Assembly: GCA_951230915.1 (NCBI GenBank)
Contig: OX579636.1
Coordinates: forward strand, 759,001-823,000
Source of the DNA: Antitrichia curtipendula
Taxonomy: Eukaryota > Streptophyta > Bryopsida > Hypnales > Leucodontaceae
DNA length: 64,000 bases
Reading direction: 5' to 3'
Part shown: piece after piece, positions 1-12,858 of the stretch
Position numbering within the stretch: the first letter of the stretch is position 1
Layout: the number at the start of each line of letters is the position of its first letter
Notes under the pieces: generated by a model
Told to the model about the DNA's origin: nothing
The model's input: the letters and a program-made list of their open reading frames with translations, nothing else
The model's database searches: none
Made by a program: the position numbers and the translations under genes

Positions 1-1610
1 CTCAACTTCTTTCTACTTACTATTTTTTCTTGTATGCTGTACAATACAATTCCAAATGATGTGAAATTTTTTAAGCATGTAGCCAACTTGTCTAGGAAAA
101 AGAATCCAAAGAAGAACCACCATTTTGGACATTTTTTCATATAGAAAAGTGAGCTTGTGAAGTGCAGCTGCCCTAATTTTTGTAGGGCCAAGAAAATGAT
201 TTAAGTGAATTTGAATGCTCATACCTTGCAATGCACTTGGTGGAATTTTTTGAAATTTTTACCTCATGTTCCCAAATTAGCATACTACAAGATCCTACGG
301 TTATATGTATGAAAGAAAATTTAAGAAAAATAATTTGGTACTAGTATTAGAAATGGCAGTTTTAGAGCATTTCTGGTGAGAATATGCTCAAGGAACTTAA
401 GGGGTTAACGATCAGCTTATAGGATTTTTGATTAGGCGTCATTTACCCTCTTTTGAAAAGATGTGATTCCTTTGATTCGGTATGATGTTTGTTTCTCAAT
501 GAAATAAAGTGTTTGTGTGTTTAAAAAAATAAACGTTATTATTTTTGTAATGTCTCAGATTGTGCTTTTAATGAATTTTGTGTTATTACTTTCAAGGTAC
601 ATAGCTAATAGGTCCATTTTTATTTTATTGTAGGTGGATTAAAATATAGTGATTTTTTAGATTATCTAATTAATACATCTAGATTTTATTATGGAAATTT
701 ATCTCCTTTTCTATATTAGATCTAGATTTGAAAATTGGTGTCATGGTAGATAAACTAGATGGTTAATTCAATACTTTATCAAAACACAACCTAAATTCCT
801 AACATCAATGCTTCTTTTCATAAAAAATCACTAGCAAACATACAATGTACTTAATGCAACAATGTATTCCACAACTCAAACCCACTAAAATCAAGAAAGA
901 GCCCTTTGCCCTTAACCCCTAAATGCCCAAGGCACCAAATTTGGGTGTTAAAAAAACTTTGAAGTTAAATAAGACCTAACTAAGTTTTTGTTTTTAGTAG
1001 TTTATATTTTTTTACAAATTATTTTTGAAGTCTAGTTTTAGCATCAAAAATCCAGTTTCGATAATAAATTATTATGATTGTTCTATTCAAGATTTTGTGC
1101 AAGGGTATCCATTGCAATCTTGACTTTCTTTAGTGTTGAAGGCTCTTGGAAATGAGCCTCAAATACATTAGATCTTGGAGAAAAAATCACACCAGAAATT
1201 CAGTTAACCCCTAAAGTTCCATGATTATGTTTTCACCAAAAACACTCAAGAACTGTCATTTTTAGTACAAGTACCAATTTTTTGAAAAGAACTTTTTTTG
1301 ACACATGTAACCGTAGGATCTTGTAGTGTGCTGACTTGAGAACATGTGGTAAAAATTTCAAAAATTTTCACAACGTGGATTGCAAGATATAAGCATTCAA
1401 ATTCATTAAAATCGTTTTTTGGGCCCTACAAAAAACCGGGCAGCTGCACTTCACAAGCTCACTTTTCTATGAAAAAATGTTCAAAATGGTGGTGCTTCTT
1501 TGGATTCATTTCCTAGACAAGTTGGCTACATGCTTGAAAATTTTCACATCATTTGGAGTTGTACAACATATACAAAAAAAATAGTAAGTAAAAAGAAGTA
1601 GAGAATGATT
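1..1610. repeat. Large foldback repeat with about 400-bp inverted arms
   Basis: The first ~410 bases and the stretch from about 1203 to 1610 are imperfect reverse complements of each other. Both contain the same landmarks: a block reading toward a GGGCCCTAC-like core, the ACAAGATCCTACGGTTA block, and a TTAAGGGGTTAAC block at the inner edge. About 790 bp of AT-rich non-coding DNA separates the arms. The element may start left of the window, so its true terminus and any target duplication cannot be checked. No coding sequence was recognised. It is likely a non-autonomous TIR or foldback transposon; the superfamily is unknown. Confidence 0.7.
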
Positions 1611-4600
1611 CAAAATACAAAATTGTTAAGAATTTAATTATGAAATTGAAAAATGCCAAACCCAATGGTTGAAATGTTGTAATAAACAATCTACATCCTA
1701 TGATTTTATTTTATTTCAAAAATATTGAAAATTGAGTAAGACAAAGGACTTCAAAGTTTATTTTAGAGTAGAGATTCCATAACTGCCTACAAACTAAAAT
1801 CCCTCATAACTTTTGACTCATTTGTCAAAATAGAATGATTCAAAGCTTTGTACATCTATATAATTCTAGAAAATCAATTTCAAATTTTTGTTTCTGAAAA
1901 AAGTGATTTTTTTTTTATCTGCCAGGACTGCCCGGCCGGGGAAAAAAGTAATATATTAGGCCATAATTTTTGGCTTGTATTTCCAAATGTCATGAAACTT
2001 AGTGCATATGAAAGATTTTCCTTGTGCACAACTTCTATTAAAATTTCAGCTAAAAATATAAAAATCTCTAGTCACAGATGTTTGCCCAAAATTTCTATGC
2101 TGCTAAAAAACGCATGCTAGTCTTGTAGGGTTAAAAAAACTATAGAGTAGCTTTTGAGAAGTCATAAATTGATTGGGGTTATGCATGTTAGGCCTTTCAA
2201 CCTCATATTTTTTTGGTGACCAATTCTCGGGGGGTGCACTTAAATCTATTACAACAAACCACATGCGAACAAGTGGTTTCTAATAAACTACAATTTCAAC
2301 CTAAAATTTTGAGCATTGTTTAATAATGACTATAGGTTTCTATTGCCAAAATTTCCAACTCAAATAAAATATGAAATGATTTCTAGAAGAGGTTGAAAAT
2401 AAACTAAAATGGCTTGTTTTTCAACTCAAATAATTATAGAGAACACATTTAGATGACCATTGAATCAATATTCAACTCACAATGAGCTTTCAATAGAGAG
2501 TTATTTTTAGGAATTTTTTGTTCATTTTTTAGACAATTTTTCTTATATAATATAGGGGGGTGAAAGTTATTTTTTTAGTTCTGTAGTGTCTCTTTTTATT
2601 TCAAAAATTTGTAACTAATTATTATTAACAAATAAAAGTATCAATAATTCAAAACATAAACTTTAGAAGTAAGAAAATCTATTCATTATTTTTTAATTTA
2701 TTTTTATTTAAAATTCAAAAAGTAAATAGGGGGTCCAAAGTTTTGTTTGCACGTGGTTTCTAATGGACATTTTAAGTGAACTCTCCAAGGACCACTTTTT
2801 TAGATTTGACATGCAAAAACAGAGCTAAAAGATTTTCATAGTTTTAACACCCTCATGATCAAACATTATAATCATTCAATCCTTAAATGATATTGTCATG
2901 TTTTTTTTTCTTATGTGATCTCTAGCATGTCTAGTTTGAATTTGTATGGATACAATTAAAAAAAAATTGGTACAACTTATCAAAATGTTGACTTTTTGTT
3001 CAATTTAGAGCAAATTCCTAAAAGCTTTAAACAAGCCTTGGGCATTTAGGGGTTAAGTAGCCAAACACTTTCCAAGAAGGTTACCCGATGGCTAACCCTA
3101 ATCCTACCCTCCCCCCTCTAATCCTAACATCAACTACCGTAATCAACATGTTATTAATCAACAACTAACAAGACCAACTAACAAGAACTTCCAACATTAC
3201 ACACATCCTTCAATATAAAAAGATGTTTACATCAACTAATAGACAACTCACATCACAACACTCTTATTTGATTTGACCTTATATATAAAAAGTTTTTTTT
3301 AGGATTTATATAACTTAAATTTCTTCTCCTCCATGTTCATACTTTCTCGGACCTTTTTTAAAGGTATAGAGAGCTCCAATTTGCTTCAGCTAGTGAGGTT
3401 GTTGAAAAGTAAATCTAAGGTCACAGAGCCAAAAATTGACTTACAAATGATTTCAAATGAACATAAGAAGTGAAGAACTATGATTTTCATTCTGTTGAAC
3501 TGATTTCTAATTATCAAAATAAAAGTCTTCAATATATATTAATACTACACTTTTATTTTTGGACTTTTGAACATTTTTATTTTTTGCTTTTTCATTTTTA
3601 TTTTCTATCAATTTGGTTCTGTATTATTTATACTTTGTATCCGCTATATATTTTTAGTTATTTGCATCATTTAGATTATGATGATAATTCATTATGATGA
3701 TTATTATGATGAAAATTGATTACAGAAGATCAAAATCAATAATGTAAGGTGAAGAAATAAAATTTTGATAGACTATAATCTTCGAGTATAGAAATTTTGG
3801 GCAAGCATGACAAGAATAAATTTTATGTGACATTTAAAATATTCTTTAAGAATAACAACACCCAAAATTCATTAGATAAAATTTTGAATGACATCATTTT
3901 TGGTTTAATTACCCTACGGTGTTGGTGAAAATGATTACATATTAAAATGCCATTAATCACAAGGGGATTAGAAGGGGGTTTTACAACAATTGAGTGGATT
4001 ATTATATTTGTGACTTTTATATTTGTTTATTTATTTTTGTTATATTTTGATCATTATTTTTTTCACTTTCGTTTACTACATAAATTTTACAAATTTTTAG
4101 AACTATTGAAACAACTTTAGAATAGTGCTTCACGATTTTACTATTCATGTTTCATTGTAGAAGGTTGATGATTGGTCCTTTGAGCTTCTAGATGCCTAAA
4201 CATCTACAATGAGTGAAGTCTATTAATACTTCCAAGATGCCAATTAGATTTAGAGAATTAGATTTCACCTTAGTTTTGCAAACCAATATATTTTAAAAGA
4301 CAATTGTCTTTTTTGACAAGGTAAAGACAATTTTCTTTTTTGGCAAATCTAAGCATCCTCTTGAAAAAATAACTTACTGGATTCATTTTTAAAAATATAA
4401 TTTTCACAATTTCTCATAAAAAATTGTTTTACAAGGTTAAGTTTTATTTCCAAGAACAATCTTACTATTGGGATTATTGTATTTTAATTTCATTTTAAAG
4501 TTATTAGCAATTTCTTTTTTCATTCAACCTTAGGCCTACTTCTATTAAGAAAACTTTGAAGAATGAAAATCAAGTGTGTATTTTTTGAAGTTATTTTTTC

Positions 4601-5050
4601 TAAACTTTCAAATCACTAAATCTTCAACATAATTTTTTTTTTAATTCAATTGATGTGTAGTGCAAAAAAATTTAACTAAGAGGATCCAAAGCCTTAAAAT
4701 CTAGGCAGGCATGGTGTAAAAGAAAATTTATTTTTTTCACTTCAAACGCAAGTACTTTGCAGTCCATGTAGTCAAAGCCTTTGAAATTTCTTCCACATAT
4801 TTTTATATTAGTCTAGTGCAAGATCCTATAGTTAGATATGCAATAAAATAATTTCTATATTTTTTTGCACTTTGCACTAGAAATGACGGTTTTGAGTGGA
4901 ATTTGATGGAAAAAGGTCTTGGGACTTTAGGTTGCTTAATCTTTAAAAAGACGAGGGGGTGACCTTGAAAATCATCCCTTTTTATTACTGTGTGAATCAT
5001 TAGCCTAAAAAATAAAAATAAATTCATTGGAAGTCAAACTACTATAAGAG
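1611..5050. other. AT-rich intergenic DNA, no gene seen
   Basis: No supported gene in about 3.4 kb. Short open frames here lack codon structure or any family resemblance. The segment 3042-3057 (GCATTTAGGGGTTAAG) recurs in reverse orientation at 911-926, inside the foldback repeat, so part of this spacer probably derives from the same repeat family. Confidence 0.6.
4800..4950. repeat. Diverged solo copy of the 1-1610 repeat arm
   Basis: This stretch follows the same order of blocks as 285-410: AAGATCCTA-GGTTA, then an A/T run, then TAGAAATG-CGGTTTT, then a conserved TTAGG-TT edge. Identity is partial but collinear over about 130 bp, so it is a second, older and truncated copy of the foldback family. 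Confidence 0.5.
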
Positions 5051-5054
5051 ACCT

Positions 5055-5487
5055 GGGTGAAAGCATGCTAATAGGAGCCACATGTAGACATTAGGGAGGT
5101 GCTTATAGAGGTCCTTAATGGAATATTTCATGAAATAATTGTTGCTTATTCATTCAAAATAGTACTTAAGTCATCCATTATGGATTCTTATTGAAATATT
5201 CTACCAAAAATTGTTTTTTTTTCATCTAAAATAATCTTTAAATCGTCTATAACGAGTCTTTATTGAATCTAATTAAGCACTGGTTACAACTACATTTTGG
5301 TCCTTTTCATACTTCGAAATTTAACATAGTTAACTTTGTTTTGCATTATATCAAATAGCCATAACTAAGAAAAAATGCACTACAATTTTTTTTCATATTT
5401 CAATTCATATTTGAGAGTTAGAATGAAGATTCCCTAAAATAAGGAGTGGTTACGTCCAAGTTGGCTCCTATTAGCATGCTTTCACCC
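5055..5487. mobile_element. MITE with 26-bp perfect terminal inverted repeats
   Basis: Positions 5055-5080 and 5462-5487 are exact reverse complements (26 of 26), starting GGGTGAAAGCATGC. The flanking four bases are ACCT on both sides (5051-5054 and 5488-5491), compatible with a short target duplication. The 433-bp interior is AT-rich and non-coding, with repeated short blocks such as TCCATTATGGA-like palindromic pieces. Non-autonomous; superfamily not assigned. Confidence 0.75.
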
Positions 5488-5491
5488 ACCT

Positions 5492-6893
5492 CCCCTTTTC
5501 ACAACAAAATTTTGAGAATGAATCGTTGCACTTTTGTCCTACTACAATGATTCCCTATCATCCATTGGACGTTTGGCATTCGTGTCGATGTTCATCGGTT
5601 AACCTAGATTTGAATTGTCCACTGAATTATAAAGCAATTTGTTCTATCATGTGAAATGACATAGAGGCCACTTCACACCGAATTATAGTGTTAGATGGAC
5701 TTCACGGGAGTTCACCTTTGTTTTAAATGAATTTCATCTAATTTTCAGAATTCATCTATCTTATGTATTTAGATAGAGTGTTTCGATAGAGAGAAATCCT
5801 TGACCTAACATTATTGTCAAGTTAAATTTTGTGAGTGTTTTTAGAGAGAGTTTGCTTTGCTTAGAGATGATGGTTTATCATTTAGTAAAGTTTTCACTTT
5901 TTTTTCACACTTGCACTCTTAGATTCTCCTTTTGTAGAGTAACAATAGCTTAATTTTATGTAGGTGGTCTCCTAAATTTCTCACTTGACAAGTTTTGAGG
6001 GTGTGTTTATTATGTATTCTTGCTTAGTTTTTGGTTGCATACTTGATGTTGTCTATGGCACTCAATTTATTGTGTGCTACAATCTTTGTTTCTACAACAA
6101 TTCTTAAAGCAATCCATTAAGCCTATCTAACTCATCAATGACAATAATGAATATTTCAAGGAACATGTTAGTTAGTAGTCCTAGATAAGGGATACATTTA
6201 GAATATGGTTGTTTTAAGAGGAGACTACCTTAGCACCTCTCAAAATCTTGTTTTCTATATTAGAAATATGTTTTGTACAATCATTATGATTTTGAAGATG
6301 CATGGTTTGATGATTGAAATTTTTGTGTAGGAGATACTTTTGTGTGATATTGTATGTGCAAGTCTACCATTAAGATAGGTTGTTTGAACATTTGTTTTGT
6401 TTTGTTTGTCACGGTGAAATCTCCTAAACCATGCGTCCCCAAATCGTGTGCTTGGTATCGTTAGAAAGCCCTCAACAAGGAGGGATGCACAAGCTTTTAT
6501 TTGTGGCACTTTGATTTGTGACGTTTTGATTCACGGTGTGAAAATGATGGAATATCAAAGTTTTAATGAGTAAAAAAATTAGAAATTAGTAATTTTTCTT
6601 TTGGCTGTGGCAAAGGCACAAGACACACCAGTTCTCTATTATGGTTCAATGATAAAAATATTTCAAGTACAATCAATAGGACATGCATTTCAAACAATAC
6701 TTTAGATTTATAATGGGATCATTCCATCCTACAGTTCCTTGGGTGCTACGGGATCAATTACTTCCCATGTACGCATTGTCACTGCATTGCAGCTTCCGAT
6801 TGTTAGGGGGTCACAATGAGGTATTAGAAGCCAGCTTGGACATAACCATTGCTTTACAGTTTGGATTATTATTGATTGCATAGCTCAAATATT
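5492..6893. other. Intergenic DNA, no gene seen
   Basis: AT-rich sequence without a recognisable gene. An 84-residue minus-strand open frame at 6255-6509 has no recognisable domain. This is the sequence into which the PIF/Harbinger element inserted. Confidence 0.5.
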
Positions 6894-7148
6894 TTAGAGC
6901 ATTGCCACGGCTGCTCGCCAAGTGCCATGGACACGGAGACTTGGCGTGTGAGAGCTCTGTACGTAACCCACGGCACACGCGCCAAACAGTAAAACCTGAC
7001 CGGCCACGCCAGAAATTCGCCAGGGCCCTGGCAAATGATGGAGCTTGAGCGTGCCTCGCTATCTTGTCTTCTTGTCCTTTGACCCACGTTTCAAGGCTGT
7101 GTCTGAACGTTGAACGGTACTGACGTACTGTGCCCACGTTGCTTGAAA

Positions 7149-7329
7149 ATGGCTGGGAGACGAGGGGCGCGGTGTGGAGGAAGATCGAGTGAGTACAACA
7201 TCCAATTTTCTTCGCTTGGGGAACGTGATGGACTTGCGGTGTCTAGGAGCAGTGGAATTTCAGAATCAACAGAGGAAGATTTGAATTCAGGTTCCGGTTG
7301 CACATGCATCAGAGATGGAAGAAGTCCAG
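7149..7329 (+). CDS. Possible first exon of the PIF/Harbinger Myb-like ORF
   Basis: An open frame starts with ATG at 7149 and runs to a good splice donor (AG|GTAAGA at 7330). It encodes about 60 residues rich in Gly, Arg and Ser, with acidic ESTEED-like stretches. It joins in frame to the downstream exon only if the acceptor after 8112 (CACAGGAAG) is used rather than the AG at 8108. A Ser/Gly/Arg-rich low-complexity leader is plausible for a PIF ORF1 protein. No homologous domain is visible in this exon, so the call rests on splice signals and frame only. Confidence 0.4.
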
Positions 7330-7482
7330 GTAAGATACTCTGGCGTAGATGCAGTCGATGATGTGCTTGGGTAACTTGCTCCACATATTTGAGTTCATCC
7401 TCTTTGAAACGGACTGACATGACGATGTGTCTGCTTTGTCAATCTCTTCCTGTCGACCCCAGATTGTTTCAGGCGTCAGTAT

Positions 7483-7692
7483 GAGAGTGTGATTATGGAT
7501 AGGTAATCACGATTGTAGTCAATGTAATATCACATTAGAGCATATCAATATAAGAGTAATATCAAATTAATGTTCTAATGTGAAAGTGTCGATGCTCTAA
7601 GGTGATCTTCGAGTGGGCGCCCTTCTGGACATTGTTAACCTTGTTGAAGTATAAGAGTGTGATTACTGATAGGTAATCACGATTTAGTCAAG
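7483..7692. repeat. Direct duplication flanking a short hairpin inside the PIF element
   Basis: About 38 bp at 7483-7522 (GAGTGTGATTA, then GATAGGTAATCACGATT) recurs at about 7652-7692 with a few differences. Between the copies lies a hairpin: TCACATTAGAGCA near 7530 pairs with TGTTCTAATGTGA at 7571-7583 with one mismatch, and TAGAGCAT/ATGCTCTA recurs at the edges. This may be a nested mini-insertion or a regulatory duplication. Confidence 0.45.
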
Positions 7693-8112
7693 GAAGTCTG
7701 TTTGGTACTTTGAACTTCAAGTCTGTGCAATTCTCAACCCAAGTCTTGAAAGTGTTTTTAGTTTTTTCCATAACTTGTAAGATTTTTGTGTGACATTGTG
7801 AACTCTGTTGTTGCGGAGTTTGGGAATGTATACTTGCAGATGGATAGAAAACGTGCTTACTTGCCTTTTATGACGATATGTATGGGATTGCTTCAGTATT
7901 GGAACTCTGCTTTGCTATTCTGTTTGTGAAGTGGAGATCTGCTTTGAGCCTACCAACTGGGTACTTCATTCTTTGCGGGTGTTCTTAGAAGCTGAATATG
8001 CATCATTGGTTTTGTCCTTCAATCCTTCAAGAACTGCAAAAGTACCTTCATTTTATTCAAGTTCATTTATAGAAGTGGTTCATGATTGTTGCGTCTGCTT
8101 TTGCACAGGAAG

Positions 8113-9839
8113 ACAGCTGGTCCGACCCCTCTTCAAGAGGGGGAAGGTCTAGAGGCAGAGGTCCCACTGCTGAAGGAAGAGGGCTACAAGATTGCTCAGA
8201 CTTAGAAGGACAATTGAGGAAAAAGGGAGGGAAAAGAAAGAACTTTACATCTGAGGAAGAAAGACAATTAGCTCGTAGTGTGCTCAGCATATCTCAGGAT
8301 CCAATAATAGGGAATGGACAGAAAGGTACAGCGTGTTGGGAAAGAATTTTCCAACACTACGATGAACGTCGACCATTTCAATTTCGACCTGCCCGATCGT
8401 TAGAGTCAAAGTGGGGATTGATAAAGCATGACGTAGCAAAATTTATTGGTGTACTTCAGCAGTGTAGTAACTTGAATGTTAGTGGTGCGAATGTAGGTGA
8501 TGTTATGAAGCATGCTTTCGAATTGTACAGAGTGAAGACACCGAAGAATACTGACTTCCAATATTTGCATGTCTGGGAAATCGTTAAGGACATCCCACGG
8601 TGGCATTTAGGTTGCACACAGGAGAAAACAAGCACGCCTATCATGAAGAGGAAAAAAGTGTCAAATGACTCAGACTCTGCTTTCTTCCAACCATCAAGCA
8701 GTACTGATCATGGGCCTCAAGCGTCTACTTTCAGCAGAGCACGACCACAGGGGTGCAAGAGTGCAAAGGAAGTACGTCGACTGGCCACGGTGAAGGAGAA
8801 TGCTGGATTAAAACAAGCGACAACAACACAGGCTATGGCAACAGCTTCACTCAAGAAAAGTCAAGTCATGGAGGATGCCAACTTGTTTTTGTTGATGACT
8901 CATCCTAAAGACGCAAGCATGTCAGACGCTGCAGTGCGTTACTTGAAGCTACGTCAAGAGGATGAATTGCAGAAACTTGAAAAACGTATTGAGGACACTC
9001 TGGCTAAAACAACAGGACAGCAACAACCACCTTCACCGATTCCAGTGGAAACTACTGACGAGCTACACCACAGATTGGCGGAGGCATTGCGCACTCCAAG
9101 ACGCCAACATGGAGTGCAGCCTTCATCTTCTCCATTAGACAGTCGTGGACCTCGTCTTGACTTTGGTGGCAGTGAGGGGGATGAAGCTGCTGCGTTTGTA
9201 TACAAAGAGGGATGTCATCAACTGGACCCAGAAGTTGTAAAGCTTGGTGACAGCCCTAAGGGAGTGAATGCCAGAGACGACTTGGAGCGTTGGGAACAGC
9301 ATCCGACACGGGGCACTGACCAAGGGATTCGCGTGGGCTCTTGTGGTGTTTTTCCAAGGGATACTGGTACTAGCGGACGTGGAGTTATTATTTCCGAAGA
9401 TGGTGACAACTTGCATGACGACGTCCATTTGGGAGCTTCCAAGGAAGATGACAACTCCATGGAGACAGCGTCATGGCATGACAATGAAGAAAATGATGAT
9501 GAACAGTGGAACAAAGAAAATGAGTCTTACATCCTTGAGTCTGTTTTCCAGGATTCGCAGGTACAAGAAGACCACAATGATGCGTTCACTCTTCCACAGT
9601 TAGGACATCATGATCATCGAGTGCTGCAGTCGCAGTGTAACACCGACCACCAGAGGCCAGTACTTCATCCAAAGCATCGCAGCAGTGATGATTTCCAGGC
9701 TCCTCGGAGAGCTTCATTGGTCAGTGGTAAAGCTAGATTACAGTCAGTGGCACAGAATGCAGGTGTTGAATTACAGGGTTCTGAAGATACAGAGGGAGGC
9801 AGTAGCCTTGCACCAATATGTTTTGATTTGAATGCGTAG
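8113..9839 (+). CDS. PIF/Harbinger ORF1: Myb/SANT-like (NAM-associated type) DNA-binding protein
   Basis: Second transposon gene of the PIF/Harbinger element; in this superfamily the Myb-like ORF1 protein is needed together with the DDE transposase. The N-terminal third has a Myb/SANT-like helical domain (about 8230-8600): a basic KRKNFTSEEE start, a WERIF helix, then ARSLESKWGLIKHDVAKF and a closing LHVWEIVKDIPRW. That order matches plant NAM-associated/trihelix-like transposon proteins. The middle has a basic segment, a Lys/Glu-rich helix (KLRQEDELQKLEKRIEDTL) likely to coil, and long acidic Ser-rich stretches. The protein ends FDLNA. Upstream, TTTTGCACAG is a splice acceptor, so an upstream exon probably supplies the start codon (candidate at 7149). 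The frame is open to TAG at 9837-9839. Transcription converges on the transposase. Confidence 0.8.
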
Positions 9840-12800
9840 TCTTATGTTTAGTGCAAGTTTTGTACATTTTCAGTGCCACCTTCATATTTGGCAAACATTG
9901 GACAGTTAGGTGGATTTTGTGTACGTTGTATATATGAATATGCACCTAGATTTCTGTAAACAATGTATACCGAATGTATTAGTGTGGAAATTAGCTTTTT
10001 TTGTTCAAAGCCATGTCCCTCACTTTGTAAATTGAAGGATTTATTTCAGTAATATTAGTGTGTGAGGAATTATGTTGATGCGCTTGCCTCTGGGGAGATT
10101 GAGAAGGTGGGACTCTCTTGCAACACACTGACCATGATTGCTGAAGACCGAAAGAGACCAAGAAAGACGGAGAACTCTCATAGTTTAACGTGGAGTGTCT
10201 CTGTTTGTGAACAACAGATTCGACAGTCACCTGGAACCTGGAACCGCAACTATATCTGCTTAGGACATTTGATGGGTTTGAAGCGGGCGATGAAGTGATT
10301 ATTGACATCGAGATCAACATCATCTCCAGAAGAAGATCCTTATCGTCAGAAATCCGTGAACCTTCATCAACAGCAGCAACATACCCTGTAATCCATGGTT
10401 GGAAGTTCTCTCCACTTTCTGTTACAAGTTGAACTCGCAAAATTGATTGCAATTAGAAGTTGCCATTTCTGACTTTTCCAATGTGTTTTGCTAGGATATG
10501 TAGAGAAGATTTTGCCCATGCTTCACAGGCAGTATGAGCTTCTTCAGATGTTGCTTCTCTGCAATGCCTTTGGCCCGCTGCTATGGAGGTTTGTCAGCAT
10601 TGCGTGGATAGAACATGGCCATAGCTGACACGATTGAAGTTTTTAAGGGCTTAACCAATTCAAATGTGTGCTACATGATTTTACGGTTCTTACGAAGAAT
10701 GAGTTTCAAAACATTGCACAAGAATAAAGGTATGTTTTATGAAGCTTTGGAATTGACTTCCTTTCTTACAATATGAGTGATAATGTGTTGACATTGTGTT
10801 GGTTTGGGTGTAGGTTTGAGTGTAGGTTCTTTCCCTTTTCCTGGATGACATTTTTAATGACTCTATGGTAGTGTTATTGTCAGTCACTTCTGTGCTTGCT
10901 TTTGTAGAGGTAACTTCACATTTCTGCAAGTTTTTCTATAGTAGATGTCGTTAACAGAGGGATTAGATGGAGCTATGCAATGTGCTTAACAATTTCATCA
11001 TTTGTCCACAGGTAGTAAGTCTGAACTTAATGCCATTGCTTTTAAATGGAACTCCAAGTATGTAAGACTTTGGTTAACCGAGGATCCATGGATGTATCGT
11101 GATCCATTAGATTGATGATATTGTGAAATTAAAAGAATTCAGATGGTACCACACTTACATGTCACCAGATGGATGGGCCGGTTGCAAAGTAGAGAGGGAG
11201 CGCGTGCTGATTTTGGTCGTGACCAATCCACCATTCCATCTCAATGAAGTTGTTTTCCTCGCATGTAGTTGTTTCTCTCAGTGCACTAGGATGTGGCTGA
11301 TATTTATCTACAGTCGGTTTTTGACTAATGCTTGTGCTCCAAAGGAGATGGGTTGAATTAAATTTGCCGGGATGGTGTAGGTTGTCATGTCCATGCATGC
11401 CACAAGCAGAATTTTTTGGATGGATGTGATGCAACATGTGTTGTCATAGGGTGAGCTTCTCTTTCAACTTGTTTGAGGGTCAGTCAGGAAATTTTTGTTG
11501 GGACCTCACTTATAATTGTTTATTCTCCTTATGAAATGCAATAATGTAGATTCCAGCCACATGCTGTTAGGCCAATTTCTGAGGTCAGCTTTATCTCCGT
11601 CCAATTTCTGAATACCTGTATGGTGTTTGCGTCTTTGTCATTTGCTCTTAAACGCTGCATGTTTGCGCTTCTTATCTGATATGATTGATTGCTGACGTGC
11701 ATGTTGATGGTCGCTCTGGCAAAAATGAAAGAAGTGATGTTGGCAAAGGTAGCTTTAGCCCTGAATTGCAGTTGGACTAACCGGTTGCAACGGATGGATA
11801 CTCAGGCTCTGACTTCAAGATTTTCTCTCCGCACATGATTGCAGAAGTCGTTTGGTGTGATTTTCTGTGTTGCAAGATGTAGTATGGGCCACTGATTGTG
11901 ATTCTAATTTTGTATGGATTGTTTCAGCAAACTGTTGTATGAAAATATGAAGCTTTATGGTAGGATTTGGTTTACTGCGTCTTCCATGCAAGTTTTCGTA
12001 AGAAATACTAGGACGCATGCTCAGATCTCTCCCAATCTTAATACTTCTCTAAGACGGGATGCAAGTTCCGCCCTTATAATAACTTTTTAAGCATATTCTA
12101 TCATTTACAAATGAGTATAAGCTTTCTAATGGGACATTTGCTACCTTTCTTGATGATTGTTGAAACTCGTATGGAAGCAGGGACTTTGGTCAACATGTTT
12201 CATACTTTATAGCTGCACAATAGTGAAACCTGCTGATGAAGCTTGGTCGCTATCGTTTGGTTATTTTTCAGAGCAACAAGGGGAAAGGGGTATTTTACAT
12301 ATCGACCATGCAAGAATTGAAGTAAGTTTCCATATTTCCTGTGTAGACATTTGGAGAGAAGTTTCTGCACTAGTGCAAGATAATTCATGTAGTCTTCGTT
12401 TTAGCTACTCTAGTAGAATTTCAAATTCAAATAAGTCCTTTGGCTTCTGCAGGAGACCATGTTCATAGAGTAGGTGCTGCCAGATGAGAGCCACATGGAA
12501 GGATGACCATCAGGCTGCCTAAAGGTCATTGTGCACCTAGAGGCGCCCAAAGGATTAGCATATTCTTCTAGTTGGACTCTCGTGACCCTTTTGCACGCTA
12601 GGACACCTGTTTGCAAAGACAACAAACCAATCTTATCCCTTACACTTAAATTTGTTGGCAACAATAGAAGACCAAGAGTTGGCAGTGAAGCAATCATGTT
12701 CTCATTGCTGCTTACATAGCAGGAGCACCTCAGAGAGTCTCTTTCAACTTGGGAACCATGATCAGTGACTAACTTAGATTTATGTACAAAATATATGGTA

Positions 12801-12858
12801 TACATTCAGTTTTGATGGTAATGCAAGATTTCATGTACAAAATATATGGTATACATTT
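9840..12858. other. Non-coding interior of the PIF element between its two genes
   Basis: Roughly 3 kb lying 3' of both convergent genes. Open frames here (for example minus strand 9991-10452, 153 residues) have no family resemblance and overlap others on the opposite strand. A 25-bp direct repeat sits immediately before the transposase stop codon (listed separately). No RNA gene recognised. Confidence 0.55.
12782..12857. repeat. 25-bp direct repeat at the transposase 3' end
   Basis: ATGTACAAAATATATGGTAT plus TACATT-type sequence occurs at 12782-12806 and again exactly at 12833-12857, 51 bp apart. The second copy abuts the end of the transposase reading frame. It may be a local slippage duplication; on the minus strand each copy is AT-rich and could hold a polyadenylation-like signal. 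Confidence 0.6.

Noticed and set aside
6255..6509. Possible retrotransposon-like 84-residue frame
   Set aside because: No RT, integrase or gag motif, and no LTR pair or primer-binding site could be recognised nearby.
9991..10452. 153-residue minus-strand open frame in the PIF interior
   Set aside because: No domain or codon signature, overlapped by an opposite-strand frame, and not part of known PIF gene content.
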